Below are positions 15,515 to 24,185 of a DNA stretch of 64,000 nt, piece by piece. Within the stretch, counting starts at the first letter, position 1. Each line of letters begins with the position of its first letter. A program made the position numbers and the translations under genes. This stretch comes from Phycisphaeraceae bacterium (lineage in GTDB: Bacteria > Planctomycetota > Phycisphaerae > Phycisphaerales > Phycisphaeraceae). The stretch spans positions 1 to 64,000 of the forward strand of contig JADZCD010000053.1 in NCBI GenBank assembly GCA_020851735.1. Reading direction: 5' to 3'. The notes beneath the pieces were generated by a model. The model ran no database searches. It saw nothing but the letters and a program-made list of their open reading frames with translations, and had not been told where the DNA came from.

Positions 15515-18500
15515 ATGGGAAGGGAACGGACGTTGGAAAGCGACAGCAAACGAGCGACGGGCGGCATGGGCTCAGGCGCGTTCGGACCGGGCCCGCAGAC
15601 GCGGGTGTTGGTCTGCGGGGGCAAGGAGTGTGCTGGGCAAGAGGGCCTGGCGGTGCAGGAGGAACTGGAAGCGCGGATTATCCGGCGCGGCCTGGAGGGT
15701 CAGGTGAAGGTGGCGGCGGGCCCGTGTCCGGGTTTGTGCGCGGCTGGGCCGGTGGTGGTGATTCTGCCGCGGGGGATTCTCTATGCCCGGGTACACGTGA
15801 CGGACGTGCCGGCGATCGTGGAAGAGACGCTGGTCAAGGGACGGGTGGTGGAACGGCTGTTGTATGAAGAGCCGGCGGAGCTTAAGGAATTGCCGCTTTA
15901 CCGCGAGCTGGCGTTTTTCAGCAGGCAGGTGCGGGTGGCGCTGGCCAATTGCGGGGTGATCGACCCGGACCAGATCGAGGAGTATGTCGCGCGCGACGGG
16001 TACCGGGCGCTGGCCAAGGCGATCACGCAGATGACGCCGCAGGAAGTGCTGGGGGAGGTCAAGGACTCGGGGCTGCGCGGGCGCGGGGGGGCGGGATTTT
16101 CCACGGGGCAGAAGTGGGAGTTCTGCCGCAAGGCGACGGGGAATCCGAAATACGTGGTGTGCAACGCGGACGAGGGCGACCCGGGGGCGTTCATGGATCG
16201 GTCGATTCTGGAGAGCGATCCGCACAGCGTACTGGAGGGGATGGCGATCGCGGCGTATGCGATCGGATCGGTGCAGGGTTTTATCTATTGCCGGGAAGAG
16301 TATCCGCTGGCGATTGAGCGGTTGCAGCGGGCGATCGCGCAGGCGCGGGACTATGGATTGCTGGGGCAGAATATTCTGGGATCGGAGTTTTCGTTTGACA
16401 TCGAGATCAAGGAAGGCGCGGGGGCGTTTGTGTGCGGGGAGGAGACGGCGCTGATCGCGTCGATTGAAGGCCGACGCGGTGAGCCGCGGCCGCGGCCGCC
16501 GTATCCGGTGGCGTCGGGATTGTGGGGTAAGCCGACGAACATCAACAACGTCAAGAGCTACGCGATGACGCCGCGGATCGTGCTGCGCGGGGCCAAGTGG
16601 TTCAGCAGCATCGGCACGCCCAAGTCGCCGGGGACGGCGATCTTCGCGCTGACGGGCAAGGTGAACAACACGGGGCTGGTCGAGGTGCCGATGGGCACGC
16701 CGCTGGGGGACATTATCTTCGACGTGGGCGGGGGCATTCCCAAGAACAAGCCGTTCAAGGCGGTGCAGACGGGCGGGCCCTTGGGCGGGTGTTTGCCGGT
16801 GGCGGCGCTCAACACGCCGGTGGATTTTGACTCGCTGGTGGAGGCCGGGGCGGTGATGGGTTCGGGGGGCATGATCGTGGTGGACGAAGACACCTGCATG
16901 GTGGACTTGGCCAAGTATTTTCTGACGTTCGCGGCGGCGGAGTCGTGCGGCAAGTGCGTGCCCTGCCGGGTGGGCGGGCAGAGGCTGCTGGACGCCTTGA
17001 CGCGGATCTGCGACGGGCACGGGGAAGAGAAGGATTTGCAGATTATCCGCGAGGTGTCGGCCGCGATGATGGAAGCGTCGCTGTGCGGGCTAGGGCAGCG
17101 CACGCCGGGCCCGGTGATGGCGGCGTTGCGATTTTTTGAGCAGGAATTCAAGGAACACGTGCACGACAAGCAGTGCATCGCGGGCCAGTGCCGGCCATTG
17201 GTGCGGGCGAAGTGTTTGAACGGCTGCCCGGCGGGCGTGGACACGCCGGCGTATTTGGCGCTGGTGGCGCAAGGGAAATACGAAGAGGCTCTGGAAATTC
17301 ACCGGGAGCGGAACCCGTTCGCGATGGTGTGCGGGCGGGCGTGCCCGGCTTACTGCGAGAAACGCTGCCGGCGGAGCGAAGTGGATCAGCCGGTGGCGAT
17401 TCGATTGGTTAAGAGGTTCATGGCGGATCACGAATATGAGAAAGGATGGGTGCCGCGCCCGCTGGTGCCGGCGGCGGAGTATGAGGCCAACCACGGCAAG
17501 CAGGTGGGGATCATCGGGGCGGGCCCGGCGGGCCTGACGGCGGCGTTGCGGCTGGCGCAATACGGGTATCGGGTGACGGTGCATGAAAAGATGTCCACGC
17601 CCGGCGGGATGCTCAGTTGGGCGATTCCGGAATATCGGTTGCCCCGGCAGACGCTGAGGGCGGAGATTGGGCACATCCAGCGGGCGGGAGTGGAAATCCG
17701 CTGCGGCAGCGAACTGGGGCGGGACTTTACGCTCGCTCAGATGCTGGATTCGCTGGGCTATGCGGCGGTGATTCTGGCGGTGGGCGCCCATAAGAGCAGG
17801 CGGCTGGGCATTCCCGGCGAAGACAAGATGGGCGTGATGAACGGGCTGGATTTTCTGCGGCGGATCGTGCCGGACGCTGCTCCGGCCGAGCGCCCGAATG
17901 TTAAGGGCAAGCGCGTGGGGATTGTCGGGGGCGGGGACGTGGCGATCGACGTGGCCCGCTGCGCGATGCGGCTGGGGGCGGCGCAGGTGCACGTGCTGTA
18001 TCGGCGGGCGGGGGAAAACATGCCGGCGGCGCACCTGCCGGAGGAAATCGACGCGGCCATGCAGGAAGGGGTGCAATTCCACACGCTGGTCAACCCGGTG
18101 GAAGTGCTGGGGGACAAGGAAGTGACGGGCGTGCGGGTGCAGCGGCAGCGGCTGGCGGAATTTGACGTCGGCGGGCGGCGGCGCCCGGTGGGCGTGGAGC
18201 AGGACTTTTACACGCTGCAACTGGACATGCTGGTGCCGGCGGTGGGCCAGACGCCGGACTTGTCCTGGCTGACGGACAAGGGGCTGCAGGTCACGCAAGG
18301 ATCGACGCTGGTGACGGGCGAGGCGTTCAACACCACGCGGGCGGGCGTGTTCGCCATCGGCGACGCGGTGACAGGCCCGGCGACGATTATCGCGGCGGTG
18401 GCGCATGGGAATCTGGTCGCGGTGGCGGTGGATCGGTGGCTGCACACGGGAGCGCTGACTAAGCCGCGCTACGTCACGCAAAGGCACGACGTCATGCCGG

Positions 18501-18727
18501 AGCACGATTTGCAGGCTTTTGGGCAGGCGCCGCGTTCGCCTTCGCCGAAGCTGGCGGTGCCCAAGCGGCAGGACAATTTCCAGGAAGTGGAGCTGGGTTT
18601 AGACGAACACACGGCCCGGGAAGAGGCCAAGCGGTGCCTGCGTTGCGATCTGGAATGGCTGGAGATGATGCAAATGGATGAAAAGGCAGGCGCGGCCGGC
18701 CCGGCGACGGAAGAAGCGCGGACATGA
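15515..18727 (+). CDS. NuoF-GltD fusion flavoprotein of [NiFe] hydrogenase complex
   Basis: A 1,070-residue fusion with three parts. (1) Residues about 25-135: thioredoxin-like [2Fe-2S] domain with VLVCGGKECAG and CPGLC. (2) About 140-545: NuoF/HydB module, with SGLRGRGGAGFSTGQKW (near 188) binding FMN/NADH, ICGEE-like VCGEETALIASIEG, and SCGKCVPCRVG (near 477) as [4Fe-4S] ligands. (3) About 560-1055: GltD/NfnB-like module, with CLNGCPAGVDTP and VCGRACPAYCEKRC holding iron-sulfur clusters, GAGPAGL (near 668) for FAD, GGGDVAIDVAR (near 805) for a pyridine nucleotide, and the closing CLRC. HydB of bifurcating hydrogenases has a simple ferredoxin tail where this protein has the GltD unit. NADPH specificity of part 3 is inferred from NfnB. 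The start at 15515 avoids overlap with the preceding gene, but its ribosome site is weak. Confidence 0.9.
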   Translation: MGRERTLESDSKRATGGMGSGAFGPGPQTRVLVCGGKECAGQEGLAVQEELEARIIRRGLEGQVKVAAGPCPGLCAAGPVVVILPRGILYARVHVTDVPAIVEETLVKGRVVERLLYEEPAELKELPLYRELAFFSRQVRVALANCGVIDPDQIEEYVARDGYRALAKAITQMTPQEVLGEVKDSGLRGRGGAGFSTGQKWEFCRKATGNPKYVVCNADEGDPGAFMDRSILESDPHSVLEGMAIAAYAIGSVQGFIYCREEYPLAIERLQRAIAQARDYGLLGQNILGSEFSFDIEIKEGAGAFVCGEETALIASIEGRRGEPRPRPPYPVASGLWGKPTNINNVKSYAMTPRIVLRGAKWFSSIGTPKSPGTAIFALTGKVNNTGLVEVPMGTPLGDIIFDVGGGIPKNKPFKAVQTGGPLGGCLPVAALNTPVDFDSLVEAGAVMGSGGMIVVDEDTCMVDLAKYFLTFAAAESCGKCVPCRVGGQRLLDALTRICDGHGEEKDLQIIREVSAAMMEASLCGLGQRTPGPVMAALRFFEQEFKEHVHDKQCIAGQCRPLVRAKCLNGCPAGVDTPAYLALVAQGKYEEALEIHRERNPFAMVCGRACPAYCEKRCRRSEVDQPVAIRLVKRFMADHEYEKGWVPRPLVPAAEYEANHGKQVGIIGAGPAGLTAALRLAQYGYRVTVHEKMSTPGGMLSWAIPEYRLPRQTLRAEIGHIQRAGVEIRCGSELGRDFTLAQMLDSLGYAAVILAVGAHKSRRLGIPGEDKMGVMNGLDFLRRIVPDAAPAERPNVKGKRVGIVGGGDVAIDVARCAMRLGAAQVHVLYRRAGENMPAAHLPEEIDAAMQEGVQFHTLVNPVEVLGDKEVTGVRVQRQRLAEFDVGGRRRPVGVEQDFYTLQLDMLVPAVGQTPDLSWLTDKGLQVTQGSTLVTGEAFNTTRAGVFAIGDAVTGPATIIAAVAHGNLVAVAVDRWLHTGALTKPRYVTQRHDVMPEHDLQAFGQAPRSPSPKLAVPKRQDNFQEVELGLDEHTAREEAKRCLRCDLEWLEMMQMDEKAGAAGPATEEART

Positions 18728-18743
18728 AGGAGATAGCCAGGCC

Positions 18744-20573
18744 ATGACGGCGGTGAACATCACCATTAACGACCGCAAGGTCCAGGCTCAGGCTGGGCAG
18801 ACGGTGCTGGCGGCGGCCACGGAAGCGGGGATCGACATTCCCGTGCTCTGCCATCACCCCGCGCTGCCGGCCCACGGCGGCTGCCGGATGTGCGTGGTGG
18901 AAATCGAAAGGCAACGGGCGCTGCAGCCTTCGTGCACGTTCCCGGTGGCGGAGGGTCTGGTGATCCAGACCGAATCGCCGCGGGTGATCGCGTCGCGGAA
19001 GTTTGTGCTGGAGATGCTGTTTTCCGAGCGGCTGCACTACTGCATGTACTGCGCGGCCAGCGGGGGCGAGCACACCAGCGACTGCGAGTTGCAGAAATTG
19101 GCGTATCGCTACGGGCTGGAATGCTGGAAATACGCGCCCAAATCGGAGATACGCTGGCCGGTGGACGCCAGCCGGGCGCACATGGTGATGGACCACGCGC
19201 GGTGCATTCTCTGCCGGCGGTGCGTGCGGGCGTGCGGGGACCTGGCGGCCAACCACACGCTGGGCGTGCAGCAGCGCGGGGCGCGGACGATGATCTGCGC
19301 CGACGACGACGTGCCGTTCGGGGCATCCACGTGCGTGTCGTGCGGGACGTGTCTGCAGGTGTGCCCCACGGGGGCGATCATGGATCGGCGCAGCGCGTTT
19401 TTAGGGCACCCCGCCGAGGTGCAGCGGACGCGGACCACGTGCATGGGCTGCGCGGTGGCGTGCCCGATCGAGACGGTGACGCGAAGCAATCACCTCTTGC
19501 GGGTGGAGGGAGTGTTTGAAGGGCCTAACCGGGGAGTGTTGTGCGAGGACGGACGTTTTAAGGTGCTCGACAGCCCCCTGCCTCGCTTGCCAGGCCCGAT
19601 GATCAAGAAAAACGGCAAGGCGGTTGAGTGCGGCTGGGACGAAGCCCTGCAAACGGTGGCGCAGAAGCTGGCGGGCAGCCGGCAGGTGGCGGGGTTGGTG
19701 TCACCGCGGATCACCAGCGAGTCGATGACGGCGTTCACGAGGCTCTTTCACGATATTTTCAAGAGCAACGAGCTGGGCCTGCTGCACGGGGAGGTTCCGC
19801 CGCTGGATTTGGGCGCGCCCGGCGGCGTCGAAGACGTGGCGGAGAGTGATTGTCTGGTGGTGATCGGCGGGGACCCGAGCCGCAAGCAGAAAGTGCTGGC
19901 GTATCTGACCAAACGAGCGGTGGATCGGGGGGCGAAATTGATCGTGGTTAACGACGGCCCGACCGATTTAGAGGATTTGGCGGAACTGACGATTCGCCTC
20001 GAGAAGACGCCCGAGCCGGCCAGCGGACCGATGGACGCGCTGCGATTTTCCTATCACCTGCGGGCGGACCGCATCGCGCAGGTGAAGATCGCAGTGGAAT
20101 CAGCGCAGCGCCCGCTGGTGATGTACGGCTGCGGGCTGGACGAGCACGTTTATACGGCGCTGCGGGCTCTGCCGTCGCGGACCAAGTTCCTGCCGCTGGT
20201 GGATGGCGCCAACGCGGTGGGCGCGGCCCGGCAGGGGTTGACGGTGCGCCCGGTGCAGGGCGAGATCCTCTATGTGCTGGCGGGCGATGACGTGCCGAAT
20301 GGGGATGAATTGCCGCCGGCGAAGTTCACGGTGGTGCAGGGTTCGTATCGCAGCGCATGGTCGGAACGGGCGGACGTGGCCCTGCCGGCGAAGATCTGGT
20401 TTGAGAAAAAAGGACACATGATGAATTTGGAGGGCGTGGCGAGGAACCTGTCTCGCTCGACCGAAGCGCCGGGCAACATCCTGCCGGACTGGGCGATTTT
20501 GTTCATGATCTCGGTGAAGATGGGACAACCCCTGAACTGCGTGACGGTGAGCGAAAACGCCTGGAGCCGCTAA
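18744..20573 (+). CDS. NuoG/HydA-like iron-sulfur subunit
   Basis: A 609-residue electron-wiring subunit. The N-terminal plant-type [2Fe-2S] domain has PVLCHHPALPAHGGCRMC. Next come the His-Cys [4Fe-4S] site (HYCMYC...C), two [4Fe-4S] sets (CILCRRCVRAC and CVSCGTCLQVCPTGA) and a fourth set (CMGCAVACP) leading into a molybdopterin-oxidoreductase-like fold. That fold continues to the end (DCLVVIGGDPSR, ADVALPAKIWFEKKGHMMNLEG) but is shorter than in formate dehydrogenases and, as in NuoG, probably lacks the metal cofactor. No H-cluster domain is present, so hydrogen chemistry falls to the following NiFe subunits. The start at 18744 has AAGGAG 12 nt upstream and sits 16 nt past the fusion-protein gene. 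Confidence 0.9.
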   Translation: MTAVNITINDRKVQAQAGQTVLAAATEAGIDIPVLCHHPALPAHGGCRMCVVEIERQRALQPSCTFPVAEGLVIQTESPRVIASRKFVLEMLFSERLHYCMYCAASGGEHTSDCELQKLAYRYGLECWKYAPKSEIRWPVDASRAHMVMDHARCILCRRCVRACGDLAANHTLGVQQRGARTMICADDDVPFGASTCVSCGTCLQVCPTGAIMDRRSAFLGHPAEVQRTRTTCMGCAVACPIETVTRSNHLLRVEGVFEGPNRGVLCEDGRFKVLDSPLPRLPGPMIKKNGKAVECGWDEALQTVAQKLAGSRQVAGLVSPRITSESMTAFTRLFHDIFKSNELGLLHGEVPPLDLGAPGGVEDVAESDCLVVIGGDPSRKQKVLAYLTKRAVDRGAKLIVVNDGPTDLEDLAELTIRLEKTPEPASGPMDALRFSYHLRADRIAQVKIAVESAQRPLVMYGCGLDEHVYTALRALPSRTKFLPLVDGANAVGAARQGLTVRPVQGEILYVLAGDDVPNGDELPPAKFTVVQGSYRSAWSERADVALPAKIWFEKKGHMMNLEGVARNLSRSTEAPGNILPDWAILFMISVKMGQPLNCVTVSENAWSR

Positions 20574-20608
20574 CCCCCCCCGGAATCCCCCGGAAGCCCC
20601 CGGAAGTG
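20574..20608. repeat. C-tract repeat with CCCCCGGAA units
   Basis: Directly after the NuoG-like stop codon, three units of CCCCCGGAA separated by one or two bases form a 10-11-nt tandem repeat. It is the inverse orientation of the TTCCGGGGG core found at 7411 and 15004. It falls in the 151-nt gap before the hydrogenase small subunit; no T-run follows, so it is not a clear terminator. Confidence 0.7.
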
Positions 20609-20724
20609 GACACCGGGCATGCGAGAGAAAATGGTAGGGAGCGCGTCGTAAGCAGGGTCGCAAATATTCGACGCCCGGAAGGCGAAAAGAGAAACGGTTG
20701 GTTGGGTGCGGCGGAGGATTGCAT

Positions 20725-21267
20725 ATGGACGCAAAAGCCACGGTGGCCAGCGATTGGTTGGGCGGATGTGCGGGCTGCCACATGTCGCTCTTGGACATGG
20801 ACGAGCGGATTCTGGCGCTCCTGGAAAAGGCCACGCTGACGTCCACGCCAATCACGGACTTAAAGCATCCGCCGGCGGCGGGGGTGGACGTGGGGGTGCT
20901 GGAGGGGGCGGTGTGCAATTCGGATCAGGAAAAGGTAGCCAGGCAGATGCGGGCGCGGTGCAAGTGCCTGGTGGCGATGGGCGATTGCGCGGTGTTCGGG
21001 GGCGTGCCGACGATGCGGAATTACGCCAAGCTGGAGGAGGCGCTCAAGCGTGCGTACCTGGAAACGGAGAGCACGGTGGACGGAGAGGTGCCCAAGGACG
21101 AGGACCTGGCGGTGATGCAGCCGGTGCGGGCGCTGGACCAGGTGGTGGAGGTGGACGTGTATCTGCCGGGCTGCCCGCCGTCGGCGGACGCGATTGTGCA
21201 CGTGCTGGCGGAACTGGCGGCGGGACGGAAGCCGAAGTTGCAGGGCAAACATCTGGACTGGCACTAG
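20725..21267 (+). CDS. [NiFe]-hydrogenase small subunit (HoxY-type)
   Basis: A 180-residue subunit with the HoxY opening [18 protein letters not shown]; the two cysteines of CAGC begin the ligand set of the proximal [4Fe-4S] cluster. [15 protein letters not shown] and [10 protein letters not shown] supply the remaining ligands, matching the short cytosolic small subunits that carry only the proximal cluster. There is no Tat signal, so the enzyme is cytoplasmic. GGAGGA about 7 nt before the ATG at 20725 fixes the start. The protein transfers electrons from the nickel site to the NuoG-like subunit. The large subunit gene begins 21 nt after its stop. Confidence 0.93.
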   Translation: MDAKATVASDWLGGCAGCHMSLLDMDERILALLEKATLTSTPITDLKHPPAAGVDVGVLEGAVCNSDQEKVARQMRARCKCLVAMGDCAVFGGVPTMRNYAKLEEALKRAYLETESTVDGEVPKDEDLAVMQPVRALDQVVEVDVYLPGCPPSADAIVHVLAELAAGRKPKLQGKHLDWH

Positions 21268-21288
21268 CCAGGCTCCAGGGAGACTGTC

Positions 21289-22710
21289 ATGGGTCGGAAA
21301 ATCGTCATTGAGCCGGTGACGCGGATTGAAGGGCACGCCAAGGTGGTGGTGCACGTGGATGACCAGGGCAAGGTGGAAAAGGCCCGCTTCCACGTCAACG
21401 AGTTCCGCGGATTTGAGAAGTTCTGCGAGGGGCGGCTGTTTTTTGAAATGCCGCTGATCACGGAACGGATCTGCGGCATCTGCCCGGTCAGTCACCACCT
21501 GGCGTCGGCCAAGGCGTGCGACCAGATCATCGGCGTGGACCCGCCGCGCCCGGCGAAACTGCTGCGCGAATTGATGCACATGGGGCAGATCATTCAGTCG
21601 CACTCGATGCACTTTTTTGAATTGGCGGGCCCGGATTTGCTTTTGGGATTCGACGCCGATCCGGCCGTGCGAAATGTGGTGGGCGTGGCGCAGCTGGACC
21701 CGAAACTGGCGGTCAAGGCCATCCAATTGCGCAAGTATGGGCAGGAAATCATCAGCGCGCTAGGCGAGCGGCGGGTACACCCGAACTTCGCGGTGCCGGG
21801 GGGGGTGAACGCGACGCTGGACCCGAAAGTGCGTGACGGACTATTGGGCAGGCTCGAGGAGATGACCGGGTATGTGAAGGACGGGCTGGCGGTGATCAAG
21901 GGATGGATGGAGCAGCACGCGCAGGAAATGGCCAGCTTCGCGGTGTTCGCCACGGGGTATCTGGGCATGGTGGGGGCGAAGGATTCGCTGCAGCTGTACG
22001 ACGGGGACATCAATCTGGTGGATTATCGGCGGAAGCTGATTAAGCGCTTCGACGGGCGGAACTACCTGGACTACATCGGCGAGCACGTGGAGAGCTGGTC
22101 TTACCTGAAGTTTCCGTTCTATAAGGAAATGGGCTGGCCGGAGGGGGTGTATCGGGTCGGACCGCTGGGGCGACTTAATGCGGCTAAGCGCATGGCCACG
22201 CCCGGAGCGCAGAAGGAATACGAGGCATTCATGCAGTTGCGCGGGGGCGAGGTGATCGAGGGGACGCTGTACTACCACTACGCGCGGATGATCGAGGATC
22301 TGTACGCGGTGGAGCGTACGCGGGAGCTGCTGGAGGACCCGGAGATTCTTTCGAGCGACATCCGCCAGAGCGGGCCGGTGAAGAATCGCGAGGGCGTGGG
22401 CGTGATCGAAGCGCCGCGGGGAACGCTCTGGCACCATTATTGGGTGGACGAGCACGGGCAGTTGGAAAAGGCCAATCTGATCGTGGCCACGGGGAACAAC
22501 AATTACGCGATGAGCCGGGCGGTGGAGGAAGTGGCCAAGGCTTACGTGGACCCGAATCACTTAACGGAAGGCGCGCTTAATCGCGTGGAGGCGGCGATCC
22601 GGGCGTACGATCCGTGTTTGTCATGTTCAACGCATAGTCTGGGGCAAATGCCCATTGCCATGATATTTGTTGATCCCCAAGGGCGGGAGATCGGCCGGTT
22701 CGGCCGGTAA
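21289..22710 (+). CDS. [NiFe]-hydrogenase large subunit (HoxH-type, precursor)
   Basis: A 473-residue catalytic subunit. It starts [15 protein letters not shown] and has [12 protein letters not shown] (Cys62, Cys65) and DPCLSC (Cys443, Cys446), the four nickel-iron ligands, so the active site is complete. After His449 of DPCLSCSTH a 24-residue tail remains, which in this family is removed by a dedicated endopeptidase after metal insertion. The tail shows this is an activatable precursor. Sequence and operon context fit the soluble bidirectional group 3 hydrogenases. No protease or Hyp maturation gene lies in the window. GGGAGA lies about 7 nt before the ATG. Confidence 0.95.
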   Translation: MGRKIVIEPVTRIEGHAKVVVHVDDQGKVEKARFHVNEFRGFEKFCEGRLFFEMPLITERICGICPVSHHLASAKACDQIIGVDPPRPAKLLRELMHMGQIIQSHSMHFFELAGPDLLLGFDADPAVRNVVGVAQLDPKLAVKAIQLRKYGQEIISALGERRVHPNFAVPGGVNATLDPKVRDGLLGRLEEMTGYVKDGLAVIKGWMEQHAQEMASFAVFATGYLGMVGAKDSLQLYDGDINLVDYRRKLIKRFDGRNYLDYIGEHVESWSYLKFPFYKEMGWPEGVYRVGPLGRLNAAKRMATPGAQKEYEAFMQLRGGEVIEGTLYYHYARMIEDLYAVERTRELLEDPEILSSDIRQSGPVKNREGVGVIEAPRGTLWHHYWVDEHGQLEKANLIVATGNNNYAMSRAVEEVAKAYVDPNHLTEGALNRVEAAIRAYDPCLSCSTHSLGQMPIAMIFVDPQGREIGRFGR

Positions 22711-22805
22711 TTGGACCCTTAGAAGGCGCAAGCGTGACCGCGTGGACGGTCGGTTATGCGTTGGACCGGGGCGGAGAGCCCCCAGGCATTTAAGACAAAG
22801 GAGGA

Positions 22806-23237
22806 ATGACCTTGCTCTTAAAAACCACGAAAGTCGATGTCTGGGCGGCCCCGTTGGAGGATCGGCCGGGGGCGATATCCGAGAAGCTGGTGGGGCTGGC
22901 CAAAGCGGGAGTGGACCTGGATTTCATTGTGGCCCGGCGTTGTCCGGAACGCCCGGGCCAGGGAGTGCTGTTCGTCACGCCCCTGAGCAACGCGGCCCAG
23001 GAGGCGGCGGCGGCGCAGCTGCAATTCCACAGGACCCAGGCGATGCACTCGGTGCGCATTGAAGGGCCGGACGAGCCGGGCACGGGGTATCTGATCACGC
23101 ACGCGCTGGCGACGGCGGGCATTAACATTCGCGGGGTCTCGGGGGCGACTTTGGGCGGGCGATTTGTGATGCTGCTGGCGTTCGACACGGCGGCCGACGC
23201 GGACCTGGCGATGCGGCGGTTAAATGAGCCGCTGTAA
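22806..23237 (+). CDS. ACT-domain protein
   Basis: A 143-residue protein with two ACT-like halves: VWAAPLEDRPGAISEKLVGLAKAGVDLDFIVARR (residues about 12-45) and a second half with ITHALATAGINIRGVSGATL. ACT domains bind amino acids or other small ligands and regulate enzymes. It is the last gene in the hydrogenase direction, 95 nt after the large subunit, preceded by AAAGGAGGA. The ATG at 22806 is very close to that site, so TTG at 22812 is an equally plausible start. Whether it belongs to the hydrogenase transcription unit or regulates the enzyme is not shown by the sequence. Confidence 0.75.
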   Translation: MTLLLKTTKVDVWAAPLEDRPGAISEKLVGLAKAGVDLDFIVARRCPERPGQGVLFVTPLSNAAQEAAAAQLQFHRTQAMHSVRIEGPDEPGTGYLITHALATAGINIRGVSGATLGGRFVMLLAFDTAADADLAMRRLNEPL

Positions 23238-23264
23238 GTCGCGGGTATTGATGCGGTGGGCAAG

Positions 23265-23298
23265 AGAAACAAAACAAACCGCGTCAGGGACGACGCGG
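23265..23298 (-). terminator. Terminator of the short PEP-CTERM gene
   Basis: CCGCGTC (23279-23285) and GACGCGG (23292-23298) form a 7-bp stem. On the minus strand it is followed by TTTGTTTTGTTTC, so it terminates the minus-strand gene ending at 23338. It lacks a T-run on the plus strand and is a weaker barrier for the hydrogenase transcript. Confidence 0.7.
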
Positions 23299-23337
23299 CT
23301 CACGGTATAATCAGGTTAGCGTGCGCGATTGACGCGA

Positions 23338-23970
23338 TCAGCGGCGACGACGCAAGGCGCCAAAGCCAAGGCCCAGGGCCAGGAGTGTCATTACGGCCGG
23401 CTCGGGGACGGCGCTGATCTGAATGGCCGGCAGGGACTGGAGCAGGCCGCTATAGTCGGGGATCGAGGGCGGGTCGTCATCCGGATCATCCACAAAACTG
23501 AAAAGCTCAAAACCCTGGGTATCTACGGCCAGCGTGATGGGCTTGTTAAAGCTGGCGTCGGGGTGAATGCACAGCCTGGCCAGGAGGTCGTGGCCCGGGC
23601 TGGTGGTGACCGCCTGGGTGTAGTCATCGAGCATGCCGGTGACATACAGCGCGTTGGTGATGATGCCGGGCCCGTAATCAAAATAGCTTGTCAGGACGGG
23701 GCTGAGGAAGACGTATTCCGGATCGTAGCTGGGGTCATCGAGGGGTTCGACGTAGCGAAAATCGGTGCCGGGCACACCGGCGGGCGCGCTGATCAAAACG
23801 CGCACGCCGAATTGATTGAGGTTTTGCGCGCCGGTCAGACGAAGCTCCACGTAAAAATTCTGGCCCGGGGTATAGGAATCGGGCGCGGAGAAACTGAGAA
23901 TTGGGGTAGCTTGGGCAAGAGAGCTAAGGACCAACAACGCCAGCAGCCCCAAAAGAAAACTTTTACGCAT
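23338..23970 (-). CDS. PEP-CTERM secreted protein with cohesin-like body
   Basis: A 210-residue exported protein. A signal peptide (MRKSFLLGLLALLVLSSLAQA) is followed by about 160 residues whose strand pattern resembles cohesin folds: YTPGQNFYVELRLTGAQNLNQFGVRVLI, then DLLARLCIHPDASFNKPITLAV. It ends VPEPAVMTLLALGLGFGALRRRR-type, a textbook PEP-CTERM signal of VPEP, hydrophobic helix and arginine cluster. The cohesin resemblance is by eye only. It is divergent from the giant dockerin-bearing gene, with 215 nt between starts. The internal ATG at 23970 is chosen because it opens the signal peptide directly. Confidence 0.85.
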   Translation of the reverse strand: MRKSFLLGLLALLVLSSLAQATPILSFSAPDSYTPGQNFYVELRLTGAQNLNQFGVRVLISAPAGVPGTDFRYVEPLDDPSYDPEYVFLSPVLTSYFDYGPGIITNALYVTGMLDDYTQAVTTSPGHDLLARLCIHPDASFNKPITLAVDTQGFELFSFVDDPDDDPPSIPDYSGLLQSLPAIQISAVPEPAVMTLLALGLGFGALRRRR

Positions 23971-24091
23971 TGGCTTTATCCGCAGACGGGGTAGAAACAT
24001 GAACAGTCACCATGTAGATATATGGGGCTATGGAACCGAAAATCAAGTTTTTTCCTGATTAGTGAAGTGACAAATTTTCAGCAGGATTGGA

Positions 24092-24120
24092 TTGACACAT
24101 TTGCAGCGAAAGAAGAGAAT
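24092..24120 (+). promoter_or_regulatory. Probable promoter of the giant gene
   Basis: A perfect TTGACA (24092-24097) followed after 17 nt by GAGAAT (24115-24120, 4/6). This predicts a transcript start about 60 nt before the ATG at 24186. AAGG (24174-24177) lies 8 nt before that ATG. The intergenic DNA here is markedly AT-rich compared with the flanking genes. Confidence 0.55.
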
Positions 24121-24185
24121 GTAAGGTCATGATTTGAGGCCTGTTCCGAAGTTTTTTTATAAGTTATCGCGTTAAGGTATAGGCC

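Noticed and set aside
15572..18505. Long minus-strand frames (15572-17020 and 17090-18505) opposite the NuoF-GltD gene
   Set aside because: Arg/His-rich shadow frames; the plus strand encodes a fully motif-supported flavoprotein.
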